DNA of 32,553 nt. It comes from Bacteroidota bacterium. GTDB lineage: Bacteria > Bacteroidota > Bacteroidia > Chitinophagales > Chitinophagaceae. The first letter of the stretch is position 1; each line of letters opens with the position of its first letter. The stretch lies in NCBI GenBank assembly GCA_023422565.1, contig JAFAGR010000090.1:1-32553 (forward strand), written 5' to 3'. This document shows, piece by piece, positions 23,310 to 30,838 of this stretch. Position numbers and translations under genes: made by a program. The notes below the pieces were generated by a model. The model saw only the letters and a program-made list of their open reading frames with translations. It searched no databases and was not told the DNA's origin.

Positions 23310-25832
23310 ATGAAACTCTTATTAAGCATTGCTTCCCTTATTACGGCAATGTTGTTTACCAATCCTTCCATCGCCCAGGGCGACAGCACAGTAACTTTTA
23401 AAGTATCCGGCGCATGCGGAATGTGCAAGCAAAGAATTGAAAAATCAGTAAAAATCAAAGGCGTTAAGCAACCTTCCTGGGATGCCGCATCGCAATCCAT
23501 CACTTTAAAATATGATCCGGCAGTTATCTCACTTCAGTCGGTACACGAAAAGATCGCGGCAACCGGTCACGACACTGAGTTGATAAAGGCTGATGATGAA
23601 GTGTATTCCGAACTTCCGGGCTGCTGCCTCTACCGCGACATCGAAGTACATGATGATGCGGCGATGAAGATCAACGGCGTGATACTACAGGAAGATAACA
23701 AAGGAAAGTTCTCGCCGCTTGTAGGGGCTACCATCACCTGGCTGAAAACGGGAAAGGCAGTGGTCTCCGATACTGCGGGTACTTTTACCATCGCTCCCGA
23801 TGAACCGGACGACCAGTTGATCGTTTCCTATGCGGGATACACGCCTGACACTTTCAGCGTTAACAATATGCGCGACGTGCAGATCATTCTTGGCACGAAC
23901 AACACGCTGGAAGCCGTGCAGGTGACCTCAAAAAAACGCAACACCTTTATTAATACCTACAGCCCCTTCCGGATTCAAACGATAAACTCCGGCGAACTCC
24001 TGAAGGCCGCGTGTTGTAACCTGAGCGAGAGCTTTGAAACCAATCCCTCGGTTGACGTTTCTTACAATGATGCGGTAACGGGCTCAAAACAAATTCAGTT
24101 ACTGGGCCTTTCCGGAAACTATACACAACTCACTGTTGAAAATCTTCCGGGTCCGCGTGGACTTGCAACGCCTCTTGGCCTTAACAGCATTGCGGGCCCG
24201 TGGATAGAAAGTATTCAACTCAGTAAGGGAGTGGGTTCAGTGGTGAACGGATATGAAAGCATCGCTGGGCAAATAAATGTCGAGCTCGTAAAGCCGGAAA
24301 CCGCACCCTTGCTGTATTTGAACGGGTATTACAACAGTAATAGCCGTGCAGATTTCAACGCCAATCTTGCCGTGCCGCTGAACAGGAGATGGTCCATGGG
24401 ATTGTTGCTCCACGATGATTTTCAATACAACAAAACTGATTTCAATAAGGACGGATTCCGTGATATGCCTACGGGCAATTTGTTCAGTGCGGTCAACCGA
24501 TGGAGTTATGATGACGGGCTCGGACTCACTTTTCAGTTTGGCGCGAAGTACATGAAGGATGAAAAAACCGGGGGCGAAAACGAGTTTGAAAGAAAGGATA
24601 AATTCTCCACCTCACATTATGGCGTAGGCATTAACACCGAAAGGATGGAAGGCTTTGGAAAGATCGGTTACGTTTTCCCGAAAACAAAATACCAGAGTAT
24701 TGGATTACAGATTTCGGCATTCAATCATGAGCAGGATGCATTCTTTGGGATGAAGGAATACAAAGGAATGCAGGATAATTTTTACGCGAACCTTATCTAC
24801 CAAAGTATTATCGGCAATACCAATCACAAGTTCAGAACAGGGTTAAGCCTTAATGCTGATCGTTATGATGAAGCGTATATGACTAACCGTTACCAACGCA
24901 ATGAAACAGTTGCGGGCGGATATTTTGAATACACATGGAGCCCGTTTGAAAAGTTTAACCTTGTTGCAGGTATGCGCGCAGATCATAACAATCTGTTCGG
25001 ATGGTTTGGTACACCGCGTTTGAACATCAGGTATGAACCAATAACGGGAACGACTATACGCGCAACCGCAGGCCGCGGACAACGCACCGCAAACATTCTT
25101 GCGGAGAACATGGGAAACCTTATCAGTTCACGCATATTGAGTATTGAAGGAGCAGGCCACAATAAAGGCTTTGGATTGAACCCCGAAGTAGCATGGAATA
25201 AAGGCATATCAGTTGATCAGAAACTGAAACTATTCAAACGTGCGGCGATGATAAGTGTGGATTATTTCCGTAACGATTTTACCGACCAAGTGATCGTGGA
25301 TCTTGAAGACCCACGCCGTGTACGTTTTTATAATCTTGATGGAAAGTCCTACTCCAACAGCCTTCAGGCGGAAATTTCATTGATCCCCATAAAAGCATTG
25401 GAGATGAAAATGGCATACCGCTGGTTCGATGTGAAGGCAACCTATGACGACAAGTTATTACAGCGCCCCTTTACCGCGCGTCACCGTGCCTTTGTAAATC
25501 TTGGTTACGAATACAGCGGCTGGAAGTTTGATTACACCGTAAACTACACAGGTGAAAAGCGGATTCCATCCACGATGGCTAACCCTGAAATGCACCGCAT
25601 GGCAGAGCGTTCGCCGGATTATTTTACCATGAATGCTCAAGTGAGTAAAATGGTACATAAGAAAACCGGCTTGGAATTATACCTCGGTGCGGAAAACCTT
25701 ACAGGATATATGCAGAAGCATGCGATACTCGCTGCCGATGAGCCCTTCGGTCCACATTTCGATGCTTCGATGATTTGGGGGCCGCTTACTGAACGCATGT
25801 TTTACGGTGGGTTTAGGATGAGGTTGAAATAA
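23310..25832 (+). CDS. TonB-dependent receptor with N-terminal heavy-metal-associated domain
   Basis: 840 residues. Signal peptide 1-22. Residues about 25-95 are an HMA-type domain with GACGMC (C36 and C39), followed by a second Cys pair at C105/C106 (LPGCCLYRD). Residues about 120-190 are a carboxypeptidase-regulatory-like domain (VGATITWLKT... AGYTPDTFSV). The plug follows (about 205-320), with another CC at about 235-236 (KAACCNLSES) and QLLGLSGNYTQLTVENLPGP. The remaining about 500 residues are the 22-strand barrel, ending GGFRMRLK. It likely imports, or senses, copper or another soft metal across the outer membrane using TonB energy. The HMA fusion and the HYC_CC_PP neighbour support that role. 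Confidence 0.92.
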   Translation: MKLLLSIASLITAMLFTNPSIAQGDSTVTFKVSGACGMCKQRIEKSVKIKGVKQPSWDAASQSITLKYDPAVISLQSVHEKIAATGHDTELIKADDEVYSELPGCCLYRDIEVHDDAAMKINGVILQEDNKGKFSPLVGATITWLKTGKAVVSDTAGTFTIAPDEPDDQLIVSYAGYTPDTFSVNNMRDVQIILGTNNTLEAVQVTSKKRNTFINTYSPFRIQTINSGELLKAACCNLSESFETNPSVDVSYNDAVTGSKQIQLLGLSGNYTQLTVENLPGPRGLATPLGLNSIAGPWIESIQLSKGVGSVVNGYESIAGQINVELVKPETAPLLYLNGYYNSNSRADFNANLAVPLNRRWSMGLLLHDDFQYNKTDFNKDGFRDMPTGNLFSAVNRWSYDDGLGLTFQFGAKYMKDEKTGGENEFERKDKFSTSHYGVGINTERMEGFGKIGYVFPKTKYQSIGLQISAFNHEQDAFFGMKEYKGMQDNFYANLIYQSIIGNTNHKFRTGLSLNADRYDEAYMTNRYQRNETVAGGYFEYTWSPFEKFNLVAGMRADHNNLFGWFGTPRLNIRYEPITGTTIRATAGRGQRTANILAENMGNLISSRILSIEGAGHNKGFGLNPEVAWNKGISVDQKLKLFKRAAMISVDYFRNDFTDQVIVDLEDPRRVRFYNLDGKSYSNSLQAEISLIPIKALEMKMAYRWFDVKATYDDKLLQRPFTARHRAFVNLGYEYSGWKFDYTVNYTGEKRIPSTMANPEMHRMAERSPDYFTMNAQVSKMVHKKTGLELYLGAENLTGYMQKHAILAADEPFGPHFDASMIWGPLTERMFYGGFRMRLK

Positions 25833-25854
25833 GCACGATTTGACTACAGATACC

Positions 25855-25992
25855 TTTGCGGTGAATACGGGGGATATTCGCCGCATTTTTTTGCCATGAA
25901 TACTCAGCCTTTAAGAAAATGAAACGTTTTAAACGCATATTATGCGGTGAATACTCGGTTTTGAGGCAAATAATACGTATATTCGTCGCAAA
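25855..25992. promoter_or_regulatory. Five-copy operator-like motif upstream of fic
   Basis: A TTTGCGGTGAATACTC-like motif occurs at 25855-25868 (forward), 25875-25885 (inverted, TATTCGCCGCA), 25891-25905 (forward, TTGCCATGAATACTC), 25941-25956 (forward) and 25980-25992 (inverted, TATTCGTCGCAAA). Copies 1-2 form a hairpin-like palindrome. Copies 4-5 flank a TATATTCG that could be the -7 element. The last copy ends 9 bases before the fic ATG. Confidence 0.7.
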
Positions 25993-26001
25993 CCTAATCA
26001 A

Positions 26002-27108
26002 ATGGCCAAGTATATTTATCAACTAAAAGAATGGCCGCATTTTACCTGGCATGAGGAAAAGTTCATGCCCCTGCTGATAGAAGTACGCCATAAACAGGGG
26101 AAACTTTTAGGAGAAATGGAGAGCCTTGGTTTTGGTTTACAAACAGAGGCTAATCTCCGAACGCTTACCCTTGATGTAATAAAGTCAAGCGAAATTGAAG
26201 GAGAGATTCTTGATGCACATCAGGTCCGTTCCTCCATTGCAAGACGTTTAGGTCTGGATATCGCCGGACTTGTGCCTGTTGACAGGGAGGTGGAAGGTGT
26301 TGTTGAAATGATGCTTGATGCAACCCAGAATTTTACAGATCCGCTAACTGATGAACGACTCTTTGGATGGCATGCAGCTCTTTTCCCAACCGGCAGAAGT
26401 GGCATGCACAAAATAGTAGCAGGCAACTGGCGCGACAATGAGAAGTCAGATCCTATGCAAGTAGTTTCCGGACCGTTAGGAAGGGAGACGGTGCATTTCC
26501 GTGCACCTGATGCCGAGGTCTTACCTGATGAAATGAGCGCTTTTTTAAAGTGGTTCAATTTAGAGATCAGCATTGACCCTGTACTAAAAGCGGCGATAGC
26601 GCACCTGTGGTTTGTAACAATACACCCTTTCGATGACGGCAATGGCCGGATAGCGCGGGCAATAACGGATATGCAACTGGCACGGGCCGATAACAGCAGC
26701 AACCGATTTTACAGCATGTCTGCCCAGATCAGGAAAGAGCGCAATGCTTATTACGCTGTTCTGGAAGAAACACAAAAAGACACGATTGACATAACTAATT
26801 GGCTTTCCTGGTTTCTGGCTTGTTTCGACCGGTCCCTATCTGCCACAAAGGAAACGCTCGCCGCGGTTCTGCAAAAAGCACGGTTTTGGGAAAAACATGC
26901 ATCTCTTGCATTGAACCCAAGGCAAAGGTTGATGATGAATAAATTGTTAGATGGATTTGAGGGAAAACTTAATTCATCAAAATGGGCGAAGATCACAAAA
27001 AGTTCATCAGACACTGCGGTGCGTGACATAAATGACCTTATTCAAAAAGGGATACTCCGCAAAGATGAAGGAGGAGGCAGAAGTACAAGCTATTTGTTGG
27101 ATTTGTGA
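26002..27108 (+). CDS. fic: Fic-family AMP-transferase with N-terminal inhibitory helix and C-terminal winged helix
   Basis: 368 residues. The Fic motif HPFDDGNGRIAR is complete at 208-219. The inhibitory motif (S/T)xxxE(G/N) appears as SSEIEG at 62-67, N-terminal to the core, so this is a class II Fic that should be auto-inhibited. The first 80 residues match the N-terminal domain common in such proteins (DUF4172-like). The last 60 residues (SSKWAKITKSSSDTAVRDINDLIQKGIL and GGGRSTSYLL, quoted in parts) are a winged-helix DNA-binding domain. The enzyme transfers AMP (or another nucleotide) to a target protein, unknown here. The upstream operator-like repeats make autoregulation likely. No antitoxin gene is adjacent. 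Confidence 0.93.
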   Translation: MAKYIYQLKEWPHFTWHEEKFMPLLIEVRHKQGKLLGEMESLGFGLQTEANLRTLTLDVIKSSEIEGEILDAHQVRSSIARRLGLDIAGLVPVDREVEGVVEMMLDATQNFTDPLTDERLFGWHAALFPTGRSGMHKIVAGNWRDNEKSDPMQVVSGPLGRETVHFRAPDAEVLPDEMSAFLKWFNLEISIDPVLKAAIAHLWFVTIHPFDDGNGRIARAITDMQLARADNSSNRFYSMSAQIRKERNAYYAVLEETQKDTIDITNWLSWFLACFDRSLSATKETLAAVLQKARFWEKHASLALNPRQRLMMNKLLDGFEGKLNSSKWAKITKSSSDTAVRDINDLIQKGILRKDEGGGRSTSYLLDL

Positions 27109-27245
27109 GGGTTTATTCTCATTTGAAACGGAGTTTTGCAAAAGATTCAAAGCAAGCTCCAGAGGAAATTGAAATAATTCATTTTTTTTGGCTGGATAAG
27201 TGTTTATTCTTTATTTTTGCCACCCCTTAAAAGGGGAAATTCCTC

Positions 27246-27263
27246 TCCCGATAGCTATCGGGA
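27246..27263. repeat. Perfect 18-bp palindrome upstream of tRNA-Asn
   Basis: TCCCGATAGCTATCGGGA is its own complement. It lies 20 bases before the tRNA, in a stretch (CCCCTTAAAAGGGG-like flank) typical of dispersed Bacteroidota intergenic sequences. Cannot be an intrinsic terminator for fic, as no T-run follows. Confidence 0.8.
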
Positions 27264-27282
27264 CTTAGTTGGGAAAAAATAT

Positions 27283-27356
27283 TCCTCCTTAGCTCAGTTG
27301 GTTAGAGCATCTGACTGTTAATCAGAGGGTCGCTGGTTCAAGTCCAGCAGGGGGAG
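27283..27356 (+). tRNA. tRNA-Asn (GTT anticodon)
   Basis: 74 bases. Acceptor stem TCCTCCT (27283-27289) pairs with AGGGGGA (27349-27355), discriminator G at 27356. D arm GCTC...GAGC, anticodon stem TCTGA/TCAGA with loop CTGTTAA (anticodon GTT at 27317-27319), T arm GCTGG TTCAAGT CCAGC. CCA is not encoded. Confidence 0.97.
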
Positions 27357-27366
27357 CTTAAAAATC

Positions 27367-27403
27367 AAGCACTTATGACTGAAAATGTTGTAGGTGCTTT
27401 TTT
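27367..27403 (+). terminator. Probable terminator of tRNA-Asn
   Basis: AAGCACTTA (27367-27375) pairs with TAGGTGCTT (27391-27399) with one wobble, 15-base loop, followed by a run of T. Confidence 0.7.
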
Positions 27404-27425
27404 ATTTCTAAGCAATTTCTAAGCA
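27404..27425. repeat. Two adjacent copies of ATTTCTAAGCA
   Basis: Direct 11-bp tandem duplication just past the tRNA terminator, at the point where the DNA becomes more AT-rich. Could mark an old integration junction, but no integrase is present in the window. Confidence 0.5.
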
Positions 27426-27735
27426 ATATTTTCCCCGATGCTAAGCGAATTATCTTCACATTTACCCACCTTGGCATGAAAAATATTTAACAGCAAAGAA
27501 AATAAGACTAATCCTCTCCAGCAAAACTTATAATTCTCAGTTTTTCATAGTATTAGAGAGTGAAGTAATTGACGATTATAAGGATGAAATAAGGATGTAT
27601 TAGACACAACACTTGCGAGTAAATTGGATACATTTCAAAAAACTTAATTCTGACCTGCATATCTCGTGCTATCCTTCAAGCACTTGCGACGATTGCAGTT
27701 GTCATGCTCTTTTATTTTCAACAAAAGGTTTTCTT
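27426..27735. other. Gene-free AT-rich stretch
   Basis: About 310 bases between the tRNA region and the RHS locus. I see no long reading frame, RNA gene or repeat beyond two short ACTTGCGA occurrences near 27612 and 27681. It may hold decayed mobile-element sequence, but nothing supports a specific call. Confidence 0.5.
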
Positions 27736-28017
27736 CTATTTGCGACTTTTAGAATAAACTAGATATTCTAACGGAAGAAAATCACCGCCAACCTCAACTC
27801 TTACTTCTATTGTGCGATCGGATTGCTGGGCTGCTGATAGTTCAGCAAAAAAATCTTCAATGTAGCCATCTTCAACTTCAGTTTTTTTTTCTAGAATTAT
27901 CTTGACATCTATTGCCTTACCGATGGAAATATTAAATGACACACTTAAAAAGTTGTTATTGATGTTCCGCAGTAAAGCATCGCAGATATTGCTTGTTTGA
28001 AATTTTATCTCTTCCAT
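27736..28017 (-). CDS. Candidate immunity protein 2 of the RHS locus
   Basis: 93 residues from ATG 28017 (an ATG at 28029 overlapping the upstream stop by 8 bases is also possible). Soluble alpha/beta protein: DALLRNINNNFLSVSFNI, then GKAIDVKIILEKKTEVED, IEDFFAELSAAQ, IEVRVEVGGDFLPLEYLVYS. It starts 4 bases after the previous small gene and shares with it the pattern S(F/Y)Nxx(x)GKxID(V/I)x(I/V). Small genes directly after an RHS toxin gene are normally immunity genes, so that role is inferred by position; no named family is recognised. Confidence 0.7.
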   Translation of the reverse strand: MEEIKFQTSNICDALLRNINNNFLSVSFNISIGKAIDVKIILEKKTEVEDGYIEDFFAELSAAQQSDRTIEVRVEVGGDFLPLEYLVYSKSRK

Positions 28018-28021
28018 AGGT

Positions 28022-28336
28022 TTATACATTTGCCTTTGAAAACAGCACATTGTCGAGCCAATCATAATACCTTGGAGCCCACTCCCCAGTACTTTCATTA
28101 AATTGGTGCCTTGTTAAAGTGATTTTTCTGATGTTAAAATCAAAACTTGGAAAATGCTCTTTTAGTCTTATCATACACTGGTCAAAAGATGCAGACTCGG
28201 TTAAGGAAACTACTTGGATGTCTATCTTTTTCCCTCGTTGATTATAGCTTATATCTAGAATATCTTTACTTGCGTCAATCAAAAACGCTTGAACCAATGC
28301 GAATTTCAAATCTAAGTAGTTGACATCATATTTCAT
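28022..28336 (-). CDS. Candidate immunity protein 1 of the RHS locus
   Basis: 104 residues, soluble. N-terminal helix LDLKFALVQAFLIDASKD, then strands DISYNQRGKKIDIQVVSL and FDFNIRKITLTRHQF, and an aromatic tail APRYYDWLDNVLFS. It begins 11 bases after the stop of the RHS gene with the RNase-like toxin end, the classical immunity-gene position. It looks distantly homologous to the next gene (see the shared SYN/SFN...GK.ID pattern). Function inferred from position only. Confidence 0.75.
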   Translation of the reverse strand: MKYDVNYLDLKFALVQAFLIDASKDILDISYNQRGKKIDIQVVSLTESASFDQCMIRLKEHFPSFDFNIRKITLTRHQFNESTGEWAPRYYDWLDNVLFSKANV

Positions 28337-28347
28337 GATCGTTTGAT

Positions 28348-30258
28348 TTAATGAAAGGCAGGACTTATTGGAACAACAGATGGGTTTGACGTTCCTTTTA
28401 TCATAAAGATATTTGTAGGTTGGCCGGATATTCCAACACCTGCATTTACATTAGTACCTGTTACGCCGCTGTATCGGAAAACCGGATGCCCGCTGTTTGT
28501 TTTACCCAGATAGACAGCCTCTCCAGAGTGAACAGCGTCTAAAACTTTTTGAGCATCTTCAACACTATTTAAATAACCTCCGCCTTTAGCTGTTCCAGCC
28601 AGATGTCTTGCTTGTTTCCCAGAAATAGTTTTTCTTATACCCTTTGCTATTTTTCTCCCTGTCGATGCCAATTTACCAGCATTAAGTGCAGAAGTTGCGC
28701 TTCTAAGAATCAGTGTAGGTAAAAATAATCCAGCACCTAAATTTAAAGTTGATTGGCTCGCTTCCTCTGGAGTGTCGTAAATCTGCAACATGGAGTTTTT
28801 CCCCTTCAACTCTATATCAGCCTGGATTTCTTCATCTCTCACGAGCGCTTCTCGCAGCGGCGAATATTTGTCTCGCCCCTTACCGTGAAAATATACACTC
28901 TTTGCAATTAGATTTCCATCTTTAGATTCTTGAATTCCCTTATTCTTTGTGACATACCATTCGCCAAATTCACTTTGGCCAATTCTTCCCCCACCATTAA
29001 AAACCCTGTACAGCCAAGCGTGCCACTTTCTTTTGAAATCACCTAAAGGATCAACGTTACTGATCGGGTTGTTACCCATGCTCTCAAACGGAGATACACT
29101 TTCCTGCGATTCTGTTTCTGGGTCGATCTGCCAGAATCTTCCTAATTGTGGATCAAGGCTCCTATAGAATGTTTCGTATAGGTTAATATCGAAATCCGTA
29201 TTTAACTCACTTCCGACATTCCATTTCCTTTTATTTTCTAAACCTTCTGCAGCTTTAGAGCTTATTCCAGCCATTGTCAAGCCGAACGGATAATAATGCG
29301 TTTCTTCTAGTAAAGACCCCTGTATATGCTCGATCAATAAATCATCAAAATAAACATTTCCTTTGCTTTCGTTGCTCACATACACATAAAGGTATCCATT
29401 TTTGGTTATCGTTATTTCGGCACCGTTCTCAATCTGGAGCAGCTGCTTCTCCATATTGCCAGTAATTTCTGGAATAGGAGCAGCGCCGCCTTCAAAATAC
29501 TCCAGTTGGGTTTCAGTTAGGAGTAAAAAATTTAAATAGGCAATTGGAACATATGGTCCTGATGTCGGCCGGCTTGATAATAAAGTTTGCAGTGGAGTAA
29601 TTAAGGCACCACTATTTTCAATTTCAGCAGGTGAATTTTTCCCTAATCCACCGATAGTCGCCGAAAGCGCGGTGGCGAGACCTGAGAGGATTGATGGCAT
29701 GTTTGGGTCAGTTGTACGATCGGTGTTTTCGGGGTGGTACCAACAAAACACTTTAGCAGTAAATTTGTCACCCGCCATTACTTTCAATAACTTTCCAGGT
29801 CCTACGCGATTATCGGCGGCGCCGTCTCCAAACAGCTTGCTTACTTTTTCATTCGCCGTAAGCTGATCAAAACCGCCAGGTTTGTTAACTCTCGTTTCTT
29901 CTACTTTTTCAAATAACTGAGTTTCAAAATTGTTGACAGCAGTTTCCATTGTTGCGAGGTAGGACTCTGATTTCTCTTCTTCCGTCAGCACCATCCTTAC
30001 ATTTCCCAAATGATCCTTTATAAAATAGTCATACACAAACGCACGGGGTGCATTGTCGGTTACAGGACGTGTCCGGCCTTCTTCATGATTGAAAAACTGC
30101 AGTTTGTTGCTGTACGTCAATGCAGAAAGGTTGCTGTTGGAATAGGCCTTTGTTTCATAAATAAAGCCACCAATGTAATCTGTTGCAATTGCAACTTCTG
30201 GCGTCATTTGATTAATGGGCAAACCTAGGTTGTTGATGTTGTTATATGCAATTTTCAA
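28348..30258 (-). CDS. Orphan RHS C-terminal cassette with RNase-like toxin domain
   Basis: 636 residues; far shorter than complete RHS proteins and lacking the many YD repeats, so it is an orphan or displaced C-terminal module. RDHLGNVR-type KDHLGNVRMV is at 81-90, YYPFGLTMAGISSKA at 322-336, and the RHS core end RFWQIDP...NPISNVDPLG at 374-406. Beyond the core, 407-540 is a linker with a hydrophobic part (GAGLFLPTLIL). The last about 90 residues (GKQARHLAGT at 547-556, DAQKVLDAVHSGEAVYLG, IFMIKGTSNPSVVPISP) resemble Ntox50-like BECR-fold RNase toxins, with H552 a candidate catalytic residue. The 5' half duplicates the RHS gene at 30839-32553. The true start is uncertain; it may only be expressed after recombination. 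Confidence 0.85.
   Translation of the reverse strand: MKIAYNNINNLGLPINQMTPEVAIATDYIGGFIYETKAYSNSNLSALTYSNKLQFFNHEEGRTRPVTDNAPRAFVYDYFIKDHLGNVRMVLTEEEKSESYLATMETAVNNFETQLFEKVEETRVNKPGGFDQLTANEKVSKLFGDGAADNRVGPGKLLKVMAGDKFTAKVFCWYHPENTDRTTDPNMPSILSGLATALSATIGGLGKNSPAEIENSGALITPLQTLLSSRPTSGPYVPIAYLNFLLLTETQLEYFEGGAAPIPEITGNMEKQLLQIENGAEITITKNGYLYVYVSNESKGNVYFDDLLIEHIQGSLLEETHYYPFGLTMAGISSKAAEGLENKRKWNVGSELNTDFDINLYETFYRSLDPQLGRFWQIDPETESQESVSPFESMGNNPISNVDPLGDFKRKWHAWLYRVFNGGGRIGQSEFGEWYVTKNKGIQESKDGNLIAKSVYFHGKGRDKYSPLREALVRDEEIQADIELKGKNSMLQIYDTPEEASQSTLNLGAGLFLPTLILRSATSALNAGKLASTGRKIAKGIRKTISGKQARHLAGTAKGGGYLNSVEDAQKVLDAVHSGEAVYLGKTNSGHPVFRYSGVTGTNVNAGVGISGQPTNIFMIKGTSNPSVVPISPAFH
29257..29996 (-). 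repeat. RHS core duplication, copy A
   Basis: This about 740-base stretch matches 31814-32553 at a constant offset of 2,557 with no net insertion or deletion over the stretches I compared. It codes for the segment from MVLTEEEKSESYLATM to FGLTMAGISSKAA. The match surely continues beyond the window edge. Confidence 0.85.
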
Positions 30259-30395
30259 AAATCAGCAATCGTAAAATTGAACTTTTCAAACTCGTACAAA
30301 AGTTTCTGTGACTGCTTCTTGCGTCGCTGGTACTTTCTGAACTGATAACCGATTGTGCCATAAAATGAAAATTTGCTCACGACCAGTTCCAGCAT
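30255..30395 (-). CDS. Possible 46-residue protein between the RHS cassettes
   Basis: ATG 30395 to TGA 30255: starts MLELVVSKFSFYGTIGYQF, then a basic stretch RKYQRRKKQSQKLLYE. It overlaps the assigned RHS start by four bases. There is no recognised family; it may be residual coding sequence from rearrangement rather than a gene. Confidence 0.25.
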   Translation of the reverse strand: MLELVVSKFSFYGTIGYQFRKYQRRKKQSQKLLYEFEKFNFTIADF

Positions 30396-30426
30396 TTTCT
30401 AATTAATAAGCACTTTCATTTGGGTG

Positions 30427-30834
30427 CTAATTTAAAATAATAGTTTCTATAGAATAAACCTCTTCATCAACAAACCACACGTCAATTTCCAATCCCCAAG
30501 TACCTGATTGAGGCTTATTATTTTCATCGCATTTTGCAACAATGTAATATGTTAAAATGTCCTCCTCTCCTGATCTTTCTTCAGGCTCACCAAATAAAGC
30601 TAAAAAAGCTTTCTTAGGCATACCAATAATTAATGCTTTCTTTTCAAACAATAATTCTTTAACCATCACTCTTTCCTGTGAACAACCATATTTATCATTT
30701 CTCCAAATATTTAGCAAAGAATCATTCAAATTGTAAAAATCTGCGAGGGTTTTCTTAGAACAATTAGGAGGCTGTCCATACAATGCAATACCTGATAGGA
30801 ATATCAAAAAAAATAAAAATGATAGGGTTTTCAT
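30427..30834 (-). CDS. Exported protein downstream of RHS metallopeptidase; candidate immunity protein
   Basis: 135 residues from ATG 30834, giving signal peptide MKTLSFLFFLIFLSGIALYG. A longer ATG at 30870 lies inside the RHS gene. The mature protein contains ALIIGMPKKAFLALFGEPEE, which resembles the LxxGMxxxxVxxxLGxP motif of BamE/SmpA-like small periplasmic folds, then strands ILTYYIVAKC and LEIDVWFVDEEVYSIETI. It begins 4 bases after the RHS stop codon. Position suggests immunity to the preceding toxin, and its export would place it where an extracytoplasmic protease could act (inference). Confidence 0.7.
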   Translation of the reverse strand: MKTLSFLFFLIFLSGIALYGQPPNCSKKTLADFYNLNDSLLNIWRNDKYGCSQERVMVKELLFEKKALIIGMPKKAFLALFGEPEERSGEEDILTYYIVAKCDENNKPQSGTWGLEIDVWFVDEEVYSIETIILN

Positions 30835-30838
30835 GTCA

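Noticed and set aside
27246..27263. Intrinsic terminator of fic
   Set aside because: Palindrome lacks a loop and T-run.
27404..27735. Integrase or transposase remnant beside the tRNA
   Set aside because: No frame of useful length and no recombinase motif could be read; only a short direct duplication is visible.
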